From: JALYGK01 sp036259835
GTDB taxonomy: Bacteria; Actinomycetota; UBA4738
Assembly: GCA_036259835.1 (NCBI GenBank)
Contig: DATABA010000065.1
Span: 1-14,450, forward strand
Direction: 5' to 3'
DNA length: 14,450 nt
The notes under the pieces are model-generated. The model was not told the DNA's origin and made no database searches. It saw only the letters and a list, made by a program, of their open reading frames with translations. The translations under genes and the position numbers were made by a program. Shown here in pieces: positions 1 to 7,088 of this stretch (positions are counted from its first letter, which is position 1; each line of letters opens with the position of its first letter).

Positions 1-401
1 CGCCGCGCACTCTTGTCGAGCAGCGTACAGACCTCGAGGGACTTGGGTTGCCGAGCCCACAGCGCCGTCATCAGGTACGAGAGCGTGAGGCCCGTGTCGA
101 TGATATCCTCGACCAGCAGGACATCCTCTCCCCCGATGTCCTGGTCGAGGTCTTTCAGGATGCGGACGACGCCGCCGGTCTCCTCGGAGCCCATCCCGTA
201 CGAAGAGATCGACATGAAGTCGATCCGGACCGGCAGGTCGATCGCTCTGAACAGGTCCGCCAAAAAGACGAAGGCGCCCTTCAGGACCGAGATCAGGACG
301 GGGGAACGGCCCGCATAATCGCGGCTGATCTCACGCCCCAGCTCGTGGATTCGCCGGCGGATTTCCTGCTCCGAGAAGAGGACGGTCGCAACGTCCGACA
401 C
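1..401 (-). CDS. hpt: Hypoxanthine phosphoribosyltransferase, 3'-truncated by window edge
   Basis: Transfers phosphoribose from PRPP to hypoxanthine or guanine, giving IMP or GMP, in cytoplasmic purine salvage. My reverse-strand reading gives 133 residues, starting MSDVATVLFSEQEIRRRI. The family core is present: LISVLKGAFVF at about 37-47, the SSYG flexible loop at 66-69, and the PRPP-binding signature VEDIIDTG at 97-104. The family is usually about 175-185 residues, so roughly 45 C-terminal residues lie left of base 1. I chose the GTG at 401 because it is the first start matching the family N-terminus and sits 7 nt after a TATAAT box. No Shine-Dalgarno sequence precedes it, so a leaderless transcript is likely. 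It follows the carboxypeptidase gene with 8 nt between stop and start. The family assignment is sure; preference for hypoxanthine over guanine cannot be read from sequence. Confidence 0.95.
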   Translation of the reverse strand, partial: MSDVATVLFSEQEIRRRIHELGREISRDYAGRSPVLISVLKGAFVFLADLFRAIDLPVRIDFMSISSYGMGSEETGGVVRILKDLDQDIGGEDVLLVEDIIDTGLTLSYLMTALWARQPKSLEVCTLLDKSAR

Positions 402-408
402 GCCGCGG

Positions 409-414
409 ATTATA
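409..414 (-). promoter_or_regulatory. Candidate -10 box (TATAAT) for leaderless hpt mRNA
   Basis: A perfect TATAAT lies on the minus strand, 7 nt before the GTG of hpt. Transcription from it would begin at or next to the start codon, which is the usual geometry of actinobacterial leaderless genes. The TAA stop of the upstream carboxypeptidase gene (412-410) is inside the box. No good -35 is present at 16-18 bp; TTGGGA at 441-436 is 21 bp away. The box is seen directly; its promoter role is inferred. Confidence 0.5.
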
Positions 415-1654
415 GGAACGCTTTCACCAGGGACCTCCCAAGCTCTTCGAGCAGTCGCAGCATCGGCCTGAGTCGCGGAGGACCAATCGCGGAAAGCGAT
501 ACCTCTTCGAACACCGCCTCCGCCGCCACCGCCGGCACCGCGCCGAGGACCCGACCACGAAGGACCACGATCTCTTTTCCGACCACCTGCCCGGCTGCAA
601 TCGGAAGGTTGAGACCCCGACTCTTCTTGAGGCGAAACTCGAGGGACTCCATCGCTCGGGTCGGCACCAGTCGAGTGAGGCTCGCTCCGGCGATCACCGG
701 AACAGGGCGGTTGCGAACGCGAATCACGTCGAGCCGTTGGCCGGTCTCGAGCAGTTGAACGGAACGGAACCCGGCAAACCCGTAATTCAGCAGCGCCGCC
801 GCGTCGTTGAAGGCGTTCTCCGGCGCACCGAGGACCACGGCGACGAAGCTTCTTCCGCCTCGCGAGGCGGCGACGACCAGGCAGTAGTCAGCTGCAGACG
901 TGTAGCCGGACTTGCCCCCGATGGCCCCGCGGTAGAGCCACAGCAAGACGTTGCGGTTCTGGATGCGCCGAGAACCCGGACCCGGCGCGGGGACCCGGTG
1001 AAACTTCGTGCCGACGATTCGGCGAAAACGTGGGTTCGCGAACGCGCGCCTGGCGAGCTCGGCGAGGTCGAGCGCCGTCGAATAGCCCCGGTCGTCCAGT
1101 CCCGTCGCGCTGAGAAACTTGGTGTCGTCCAGCCCGAGGCGGTCGGCGCGCCGGTTCATCAGCTTGATGAACCGTGATGGCGAACCCGCGACGTGGTCGG
1201 CAAGCGCAACGGCCGCGTCGTTCGAGGACTGCAAGAGCAGCGCAAAGAGCAATTCGCCGACCCGGATCCGCTCCCCCACCCTGAGGCCGAGCCGCGAGCC
1301 CGTTTGGGCCGCCGCCTCCGGCCCAACCCTGACCGTTTCGGCGGGACGGGCGAGCTGAAGCGTCAGCACCGCGGTCATGAGCTTGGTGAGGCTGGCGATC
1401 GGACGGCGGTCCTCGCCGTTCTTTCGATACAGAACCTGGCCCGTGGTGAGATCCGCCAGGACGACCGACGGCGCCGACACCTTGGGTGGCTTCGATGTCG
1501 GCTTGGGCGTCTCGAGAACCGTTGGGAACGGCGACGGGGACCCGAAGGGTGGAACCGGGGTCGGCGGCGGCGTCTCCTGGGCGAGGGTCGTCGAACCGAA
1601 GACCGGAACGAAGAGCGCGCCCGCGACCGCGGCCGCACCGAAGCGACGCAGCAT
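410..1654 (-). CDS. D-alanyl-D-alanine carboxypeptidase (PBP5/DacA-type, peptidase S11)
   Basis: Removes the terminal D-Ala of peptidoglycan pentapeptides outside the membrane and so limits cross-linking. The 414-residue product has an N-terminal signal peptide (about 1-25, cleavage near TLAQE), then a Pro/Thr/Ser-rich linker (27-60), then the transpeptidase fold. All three active-site motifs are present: SLTK (nucleophile S88, K91), SSN at 143-145 and KSG at 248-250. After the catalytic domain, from about 300, comes a beta-rich region like the PBP5 C-terminal domain, and a final amphipathic helix (about 395-414) of the kind that anchors PBP5 enzymes to the membrane face. It starts 8 nt after the MerR-type gene and has no clear Shine-Dalgarno sequence. 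It sits between a division regulator and hpt and is probably co-transcribed with them. It could be called dacA, dacB or dacC; paralogue naming is uncertain. Confidence 0.93.
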   Translation of the reverse strand: MLRRFGAAAVAGALFVPVFGSTTLAQETPPPTPVPPFGSPSPFPTVLETPKPTSKPPKVSAPSVVLADLTTGQVLYRKNGEDRRPIASLTKLMTAVLTLQLARPAETVRVGPEAAAQTGSRLGLRVGERIRVGELLFALLLQSSNDAAVALADHVAGSPSRFIKLMNRRADRLGLDDTKFLSATGLDDRGYSTALDLAELARRAFANPRFRRIVGTKFHRVPAPGPGSRRIQNRNVLLWLYRGAIGGKSGYTSAADYCLVVAASRGGRSFVAVVLGAPENAFNDAAALLNYGFAGFRSVQLLETGQRLDVIRVRNRPVPVIAGASLTRLVPTRAMESLEFRLKKSRGLNLPIAAGQVVGKEIVVLRGRVLGAVPAVAAEAVFEEVSLSAIGPPRLRPMLRLLEELGRSLVKAFL

Positions 1655-1661
1655 CGATACG

Positions 1662-1667
1662 ACTATG
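1662..1667 (-). promoter_or_regulatory. Possible -10 element (CATAGT) before the carboxypeptidase gene
   Basis: CATAGT matches four of six TATAAT positions and ends exactly 7 nt before the ATG at 1654. The TAG stop of the upstream regulator gene (1665-1663) lies inside it. This copies the layout seen before hpt, and here too no Shine-Dalgarno sequence is visible. It is weak taken alone and is supported mainly by the parallel. Confidence 0.28.
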
Positions 1668-2361
1668 CCTGGAGGTACTGCCGAAGGTTTGAAGTGAGCA
1701 AGGCCTGCTTCAGCTTCCGCGACAGCGCCGTCAGGTCGGTGAGGTTCTCGACGGCAGTTCGCCGCGAATCCGGGTTCTTCTGGCGAAGCATCGGCATCAC
1801 GAGCTGTTCGAAGAACGTCGCTTCTCGCTCGGCGAAGTGGCGGTACATGGCCAGATGCCTCGGCTCGATGCCGTACTTGAAGAAGTCCTTCACGATCGAC
1901 ACCACCAGGTAGTCGTCGCCGTCGTAGTAGCGGTTGCCGTTGAGGCCGTGGGAACAGACGATCCCGAATGACTCGAGCTCCTGGATGCGGGACGCGTCGA
2001 CCCCCGTCGCCGCCGCTAGCTCATCGACGGTCATCTGAAGCCCCGTGGCGGGCGGCGCGAGCCCCTCCTCCTTCTGTTCCGGGAGTGGTTTCTTTCGGGC
2101 GCGTGGCGCGTCCTCCCGCTTCTGATCTAGGCGCTCCTTGATGACCTTCAGCGGGAGGTATTCGTCACGCTGCAACCGGAGCACCATGCGAAGCCGCTCG
2201 ACGTCCTCCTTGTAGAACTTCCGGTATCCCGACGGCGTGCGCTCGGGATCGAGGAGTCCTTCGCCCTCGAGGAAGCGAATCTTCGAGATGGTGATGTCGG
2301 GGAACTCCGCCTTGAGAGCGACGAGCACTTCACCGATCGACATGTAGTTTCGAGTGGCCAT
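1663..2361 (-). CDS. ftsR: MerR-family transcriptional regulator, FtsR-like
   Basis: A DNA-binding regulator of 232 residues. An N-terminal MerR winged helix-turn-helix occupies about 7-80 (MSIGEVLVALKAEF, then IRFLEGEGLL, then GYRKF), followed by a charged Arg/Lys/Pro-rich linker (about 82-105). A second winged-helix-like segment follows at about 106-175 (MTVDELAAATGV, SRIQELESFGIV), then a helical tail. This two-domain layout and the position directly after an FHA gene and gcvH match corynebacterial FtsR (regulator of ftsZ) and mycobacterial Rv1828. No Cys cluster for metal sensing is present. I chose the ATG at 2361, which shares one base with the TGA of the FHA gene and follows GGGGGA; a TTG one codon upstream is possible. 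It is probably translationally coupled to the FHA gene. The FtsR name rests on family and synteny; control of ftsZ here is inferred. Confidence 0.85.
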   Translation of the reverse strand: MATRNYMSIGEVLVALKAEFPDITISKIRFLEGEGLLDPERTPSGYRKFYKEDVERLRMVLRLQRDEYLPLKVIKERLDQKREDAPRARKKPLPEQKEEGLAPPATGLQMTVDELAAATGVDASRIQELESFGIVCSHGLNGNRYYDGDDYLVVSIVKDFFKYGIEPRHLAMYRHFAEREATFFEQLVMPMLRQKNPDSRRTAVENLTDLTALSRKLKQALLTSNLRQYLQA

Positions 2362-2813
2362 CAATCCCCCGCGTAAAACGTCAGCTTGAACCTTCCGATC
2401 TGGAGCTCATCCCCGTTCGCCAGCTGCGTCTCGTCGACGCGCTGACGATTCACATACGTCCCGTTCAGGCTTCCCACGTCATGGACGAAGAACTTGCTGT
2501 CTCGGCGCCGGAACTCGGCATGGCGCCGTGAAACCGTCACGTCGTCCAGGAAGATGTCGCTCTCAGGATGGCGCCCCGTGGTCGTGACATCCTTGTCGAT
2601 CAGGAACTTCGAACCGGCATTGGGCCCTCGCTGGACGACGAGGAGCGCCTGGCCCCGTTCGAGCTCCCCCTGCTGAAGGGGTCGTTCTCCGGTGTCGTCC
2701 TCGACTTCGGTCGGCGTGAACCGAATGGTGGTGTCTTCCTGAAGCGGATTACCGCAGTTCGCGCAGAACCGGGCGCCCTCGGGATTCTCGTTTCCGCACC
2801 TGCTGCACCGCAC
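2361..2813 (-). CDS. Zinc-ribbon plus FHA-domain protein, GarA/OdhI-like
   Basis: A 150-residue phosphopeptide-binding protein. It opens with a zinc ribbon (C3, C6, C17, C20), then a short linker with an EDTTIRF segment (T28, T29), then an FHA domain at about 57-147. The FHA residues that read phosphothreonine are present: GR (G80, R81), SRRH (S95, H98), N117 and N122. GarA of mycobacteria and OdhI of corynebacteria also carry a Thr-Thr motif before the FHA domain; Ser/Thr kinases phosphorylate it, which switches inhibition of 2-oxoglutarate dehydrogenase and related enzymes. The same switch is likely here but inferred, since no kinase gene is in the window. The zinc ribbon is an addition to the classical GarA layout. 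The GTG start is supported by GGAGGG about 6 nt upstream. Its neighbours gcvH and the MerR regulator keep the actinobacterial order. Confidence 0.9.
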   Translation of the reverse strand: MRCSRCGNENPEGARFCANCGNPLQEDTTIRFTPTEVEDDTGERPLQQGELERGQALLVVQRGPNAGSKFLIDKDVTTTGRHPESDIFLDDVTVSRRHAEFRRRDSKFFVHDVGSLNGTYVNRQRVDETQLANGDELQIGRFKLTFYAGD

Positions 2814-2849
2814 CGTGGCCCTCCGTGGGGTCCCCGCCAGGGGGGATCA

Positions 2850-2878
2850 AGAATTGTCGAGTTCCCGAGAACTGTCAA
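2850..2878 (-). promoter_or_regulatory. Candidate promoter for the FHA-ftsR operon
   Basis: In the 102-bp gap after gcvH, the minus strand has a consensus -35, TTGACA (2878-2873), a 17-bp spacer, and a weak -10, AATTCT (2855-2850, three of six matches). The start point would fall about 30 nt before the FHA GTG. This is the only gap over 60 bp in the minus-strand gene run, so a promoter here is sensible. The -10 match is poor, so the exact element is uncertain. Confidence 0.45.
2860..2873. promoter_or_regulatory. Palindrome AGTTC-n4-GAACT inside promoter spacer (candidate operator)
   Basis: A perfect 5-bp inverted repeat with a 4-bp centre lies between the proposed -35 and -10, and imperfect matches extend outward on both sides. 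MerR-family proteins typically bind a palindrome in the spacer, and a MerR-type gene is the second gene of this transcript, so autoregulation is possible. A short palindrome can arise by chance. Confidence 0.35.
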
Positions 2879-2915
2879 GGTGCGGTCCAGCGTCCACCTC
2901 GACGAGGGGTCGAGA

Positions 2916-3314
2916 CTATTCGGAGTCCGGTGACCCCTTCTCCGCCACCTCCCGATAGGCCGACGCCGTCAACAGACGGTCGAGCTCCGCCGTATCGGCC
3001 GCTTCTATTGCGATCATCCAGCCATCCCCGTACGGGTCCTGATTGACGAGCTCCGGTGAATCGACCAGCGCGTCGTTCCGGGCGGTCACGGTTCCCGTGA
3101 CCGGGGCATAGACGTCGGACACCGACTTCGTCGACTCGACCTCACCGAAGGGCTCACCGGCGCGAACTTCCGTCCCGACCTCGGGGATGTCCACGTAGAC
3201 CACGTCGCCCAGAGCGTCCTGAGCGAAATCGGTGATCCCGACCCACACCCGGTTCCCGTCGGTGCGAGCCCATTCGTGTTGCTCGGTGTACTTCAGATCG
3301 TCGGGGTAGTTCAT
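2916..3314 (-). CDS. gcvH: Glycine cleavage system H protein
   Basis: The lipoyl carrier of the glycine cleavage complex. It shuttles the aminomethyl group between the P, T and L proteins in the cytoplasm. The 132-residue product has the usual family length and landmarks: YTEQHEWAR near the N-terminus, VGITDFAQDALGDVVYVD, and the lipoylation site ESTKSVSD with the modified lysine at K63. The tail is a little longer and acidic. A strong GAGGAGG lies 4-5 nt before the ATG. It stands 48 nt after pncB and 102 nt before the FHA gene. No gcvP or gcvT is in the window, so partners are encoded elsewhere. Its link to the FHA gene is conserved across actinobacteria. Confidence 0.97.
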   Translation of the reverse strand: MNYPDDLKYTEQHEWARTDGNRVWVGITDFAQDALGDVVYVDIPEVGTEVRAGEPFGEVESTKSVSDVYAPVTGTVTARNDALVDSPELVNQDPYGDGWMIAIEAADTAELDRLLTASAYREVAEKGSPDSE

Positions 3315-3362
3315 CGTTCCTCCTCGTACCTGTCGGGAGTGGTCAGGCCGCCAGGGCCGGTT

Positions 3363-4595
3363 TCACGGGATCATGGCGAAAGGGTCGGGCGCGGTTCCTA
3401 CTTGGCGGAGTGCGTGCTCCCGCACCTCCTGCGCCGACCGCACGCGACCCTTACGCTCCCCTCCGGACAACTGCTGTTCAAGAAGCGACTTCACCTTGTG
3501 ACCGCACCGTGGGCAGCCCCCGAGCTTGGATCGCGCCGGCGCGATCCCCCGCTCGCCGCAGTTCGGGCACCCCCACAGATGCTTCCGGCCCGACAGCTTT
3601 CCCCGTTTGGCCTTTGGCTCACCTTCGATCTCGACGATGTCCAGTGCGAAGTCGACCACAGGCGCGTTCGAGATCGACGTGCCCACTCCATACGAATCCG
3701 CGTAGCGATTAAGGAACAGGATCTTCTCCTCGTCGATCCCGCCCGAGACGAAGATCTTCACGTCGGAGAAGCCTCGCTCGTCGAGCTCCCACCGGACCTC
3801 TCTCAGGATCGCTGCAAAGTCGCCGCGCCGCGAACTGGGCGTGTCGAGCCTCACCGCGGCGAGGCGAGGCCCGAGTGCCTCCGCGGCCGCAAGCGCTCCG
3901 AACTTCTCGTCTCGGAACGTGTCGACCAGGGCGACACGGGGAATGCGCGGATCCATGACGCGGTCGAAGGCCCGCCATGCCCGTTCCTCGCCGAGCATCA
4001 GCAACACAGCGTGCGCCATGGTTCCGATGGGCTCGACGCCGATCACCTCGGCACTCTTCACCGCGGCGACCCCATCGCATCCGCCGACGTACGCGGAACG
4101 TTCGATCATCGGCGCGATCGCGGGATGCATTCGTCGCGCGCCAAACGAATAGACCGGCCTCCCCTGCGCCGCGAGCTTCGTTCTTGCTGCCACGGTGGCG
4201 ATGCCGGTCGCCTCGCAGATCAGCCCTAGCAACGCCGTCTCCAGCACGCCGAAGTCGAGGTACCGGCCGGAAACCACGAGCACGGGCTCCTCGGGAAAGA
4301 ACACGCTTCCCTCCGGGAGCGTCCAGACATCGACGCCGTGCCCCTGCAAGAGCCACAGCGCCTCTTCGGCACCCGCGAACACCGCCCACGGCCAGTCAGC
4401 TGGAAGCGACGCCGCCCGAACTTCCGCCGCGACGTGCGGATTCTCGCCCTCGGCGACCAGCACTTCCCGGCCTCGAAGGAAATAGACGTCGGTGACCTTG
4501 CCGTCACGGATTTCGTCCGGCAACGCCACATGAAGGCCGTGCGAGGACTGCTGCGTCTTGTCGCCACCGCCGAGGAGCTCCCTGGTGAGGCTCAC
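3363..4595 (-). CDS. pncB: Nicotinate phosphoribosyltransferase with C-terminal zinc ribbon
   Basis: Joins nicotinate to PRPP with ATP hydrolysis to make nicotinate mononucleotide, the entry step of NAD salvage. The 410-residue product has TDVYFLRGREVL at about 35-46, the FGARRMHP segment at 151-158, GTMAH at 191-195 (probably the family's catalytic histidine region) and the phosphate-binding SGGID at 284-288 and GVGTSIS at 303-309. A zinc ribbon follows (C343, C346, C361, C364). This layout resembles the shorter archaeal-type enzymes, such as that of Thermoplasma, more than the Escherichia coli type. The reading frame is open upstream to 4817, but the family begins at the GTG at 4595, which overlaps the TGA of the nucleotidyltransferase gene as GTGA and follows GGAGGAGC. 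The 4-nt overlap suggests translational coupling. Confidence 0.93.
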   Translation of the reverse strand: MSLTRELLGGGDKTQQSSHGLHVALPDEIRDGKVTDVYFLRGREVLVAEGENPHVAAEVRAASLPADWPWAVFAGAEEALWLLQGHGVDVWTLPEGSVFFPEEPVLVVSGRYLDFGVLETALLGLICEATGIATVAARTKLAAQGRPVYSFGARRMHPAIAPMIERSAYVGGCDGVAAVKSAEVIGVEPIGTMAHAVLLMLGEERAWRAFDRVMDPRIPRVALVDTFRDEKFGALAAAEALGPRLAAVRLDTPSSRRGDFAAILREVRWELDERGFSDVKIFVSGGIDEEKILFLNRYADSYGVGTSISNAPVVDFALDIVEIEGEPKAKRGKLSGRKHLWGCPNCGERGIAPARSKLGGCPRCGHKVKSLLEQQLSGGERKGRVRSAQEVREHALRQVGTAPDPFAMIP

Positions 4596-7081
4596 GCTCG
4601 GAGCTCCTCCACCAGGGCGGCGAACTCCGCCGCAAGGGCCTCCGCTGACTCCGGCGTCCCCGCTTCGGCCCACACTCTTACCAGTGGCTCCGCCGGGTCC
4701 GGGATCACCAGGGCCCAGTCGTCGCCGCGGAACGTCTTTACACCGTCGATCGTCACCATTCGTTGGCCGTTCAGCCGTTCGATCATCCGCCGCATCACGG
4801 TTCCCTTGGCCTCCCACGGCGTCGGGACTTCCTGTCGCGCCACGTGGGCCGCGGGAACCGCCTCCACCACCTCTTTGAGCGTGGTACCCGAAACGGCCAA
4901 CAACTCGAGCAACTTCACCAGGCTCATCAAAGCGTCGTAGGCCGCCAAGAACTGGGGAAAGATGAAGCCACCGCCCTCGTCGCCCCCGAACAGAACGTCG
5001 TCCGAGTCGGCCGCGCTCATCAATGCGGCCGGAGAGATTTGCGTCCAGACGACCTCGCCGCCATACCGTTCGAGGATGGCCTCGGCAACGCGTGAGGTGG
5101 CGACGGGAAGGGCGACGCGCGGCGAAGGCTGCGACTGTGCGACCAGCTGCACGTAGGCGAGAAGCGCCGTCCTCCCGTCGAGGACGGTCCCGGAACTGTC
5201 GATGAGCCGAAGGCGTTCACCGCCCGGCTCCAGCAAGGCACCGACTTCCGCTCCGCTCGACGCAACCAGCTTCGCGAGCGCGTCCGAGTTCTCCGCCAGC
5301 AGTTCCTTCGCAGCAACCACGCGTTCCTCGTCGACGCCGGCGTTCACGCTGAGCACCGAGGCACCGATCCGGCCGAGCACCGCCGCGCCGGTGATCGCCG
5401 CGGCGCCCCACGAGTAATCCACGACGATCTTCGGATTGCGGGCGCGGATGGCGGCCGCATCGATTGACTCCAGAAGTCCGCGCCCGTAGTACTCCCGCCC
5501 TCGAGCCGGAAAGCTCAGTTCCCCGATGTCGTGGTGGAAGGCGCGCCGAACGTCGTCGCGGTAATACGACCGTTCGAGCTGCCGCTGGACCGAAGCCCCG
5601 ATGTCCAGGCCGCGGTCGTCGAAGAACTGGATCTCCACTGACGCCGGATCGAACGGCGGCGTCTGCACCGAGAAGCCACCCACGGCCCTGCCGGTTCGGG
5701 CATAGAACCGGGCCACCGGGCTGGGCACTATCTCCAGGTCGTCGCAGTCCGTCCCGCCGCCGTTGATTCCGGCGACCATCGCCCGCTTGATGATCCGCGC
5801 GGCGCGGCTCGCATCTCGCGACGCGACGATTCTCGACCCCTTGGGAAACAGGCTGGAAAAGGCGAGAGCCAGCCGGGTGGCGTTCTCCGGTGTGATGTCG
5901 ATGTTGATCAGCCCGGCGACTCCGCGTTGGCCGAACAACCCCTTCGGACCACCGGACTGCCACACGATCGACTCCGAGACGATCGCTCCGGGATCGACCG
6001 ACTTGTACGGGTAGACCTTGACCTGAGGATTAAGGACGGCGCCCTCACCGATCTGGCATTCGTTGGCGACCACGACGCCTTCCTCGAGCCGGGCACCGGC
6101 CATGACGTCCGAGCTCTTCCCGACGATGCACCCCCGAAGGTTCGCCGACTGCCCAACGTAGGCGTAGTCATGGACGACGCAGCGGTGGAGGAACGCGCCG
6201 CTGCGGACCGCGACGCCTCGGCCGAGCACGGTGTGGTCGCGGAGGGTCGCGCCGCCCTCCACACGGGTGTTCTCCCCGACGTAGACCGGGCGACGAACGA
6301 CCGCGTCGGGATCCAGCTCCGCCCCATTCCCCAACCACACGCCCCGGCGCACCTCGAACCCGTCCAGCTCGAGCTGCACCTTCCGGTCGAGCACATCGCG
6401 ATGAGCCTGCATGTATCCGTCGAAGTTGCCGACATCGGCCCAGTACCGATCGGTGACGTAGCCGTAGATGGGAAATCCCTTGTCCAGAAGCGTGGGGAAC
6501 AGGTCCTTCGAGAAGTCGACCTCTCCCTCGGGGATCAAGTCGATCACTTCGCGTTCGATCACGTAGATGCCGGTGTTGATCGTGTCGCTGAACACCTCGC
6601 CCCAGCCGGGCTTTTCCAAAAACCGCTCAACTCTTCCCTCGTCGTCAGTGATCACGATGCCGAACTCGAGCGGATCCTTGACGCGTTTCAGCGTGACGGT
6701 GACGGCGGCGCCCTTCTTCTCGTGGTACTGGACGAGCTCCGTGAGATCCACGTCGGTGACCGAGTCGCCGGAGAGGACAAGGACACGTTCGTCCAGGAGC
6801 GGCGCTGCATTCTTCACACTTCCAGCCGTCCCGAGGGGCTCTTCCTCCGTCGCGTACGACAGCGAAAGCCCGAGGTCCGAACCGTCACCGAAGAAGTTCC
6901 GCACCACGCTCGCCAGGAAGTGGACCGTGGCGACGATCTCGTTGAATCCATGGTTGTGGGCCAACCGAAGAATGTGCTGCATCATCGGTCGGCCGACGAT
7001 CGGGAGCATCGGCTTCGGCTGATTGCTGGTGAGCGGACGAAGCCGCGTGCCCTGGCCGCCGGCCATGACGACGGCCCTCAT
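4592..7081 (-). CDS. Mannose-1-phosphate guanylyltransferase-like protein fused to a degenerate phosphomannomutase domain
   Basis: An 829-residue cytoplasmic protein in three parts. Residues 1-235 are a nucleotidyltransferase with GGQGTRLRPLT at 8-18, K23, SGD with D106, FLEKP with K157, and D216. It should make a nucleotide sugar, probably GDP-mannose, from NTP and a sugar 1-phosphate. Residues about 245-375 are left-handed beta-helix hexapeptide repeats. Residues about 385-829 have the phosphohexomutase fold but have lost the catalytic signatures: the TASHNP phosphoserine loop reads SVQTPPFDP (471-479), the DPDGDR metal loop reads EPGGER (618-623), and the SGTEP phosphate loop reads DPAEP (794-798). 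The sugar loop GGDEGGG (699-705) is partly kept. The mutase half is therefore probably inactive and may be structural or regulatory. Similar long fusions occur in streptomycetes and cyanobacteria. The gene starts 7 nt after pgsA. The exact sugar and nucleotide are not certain. Confidence 0.88.
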   Translation of the reverse strand: MRAVVMAGGQGTRLRPLTSNQPKPMLPIVGRPMMQHILRLAHNHGFNEIVATVHFLASVVRNFFGDGSDLGLSLSYATEEEPLGTAGSVKNAAPLLDERVLVLSGDSVTDVDLTELVQYHEKKGAAVTVTLKRVKDPLEFGIVITDDEGRVERFLEKPGWGEVFSDTINTGIYVIEREVIDLIPEGEVDFSKDLFPTLLDKGFPIYGYVTDRYWADVGNFDGYMQAHRDVLDRKVQLELDGFEVRRGVWLGNGAELDPDAVVRRPVYVGENTRVEGGATLRDHTVLGRGVAVRSGAFLHRCVVHDYAYVGQSANLRGCIVGKSSDVMAGARLEEGVVVANECQIGEGAVLNPQVKVYPYKSVDPGAIVSESIVWQSGGPKGLFGQRGVAGLINIDITPENATRLALAFSSLFPKGSRIVASRDASRAARIIKRAMVAGINGGGTDCDDLEIVPSPVARFYARTGRAVGGFSVQTPPFDPASVEIQFFDDRGLDIGASVQRQLERSYYRDDVRRAFHHDIGELSFPARGREYYGRGLLESIDAAAIRARNPKIVVDYSWGAAAITGAAVLGRIGASVLSVNAGVDEERVVAAKELLAENSDALAKLVASSGAEVGALLEPGGERLRLIDSSGTVLDGRTALLAYVQLVAQSQPSPRVALPVATSRVAEAILERYGGEVVWTQISPAALMSAADSDDVLFGGDEGGGFIFPQFLAAYDALMSLVKLLELLAVSGTTLKEVVEAVPAAHVARQEVPTPWEAKGTVMRRMIERLNGQRMVTIDGVKTFRGDDWALVIPDPAEPLVRVWAEAGTPESAEALAAEFAALVEELRA

Positions 7082-7088
7082 GCCGGAA

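Noticed and set aside
48..758. Long plus-strand ORF over hpt and the carboxypeptidase gene
   Set aside because: It is antisense to two well-recognised genes and has an Arg-rich composition typical of a shadow frame.
4596..4817. Upstream extension of pncB to 4817
   Set aside because: The extra 74 residues lie wholly inside the preceding nucleotidyltransferase gene, are Gly/Arg/Pro-rich, and do not match the family N-terminus.
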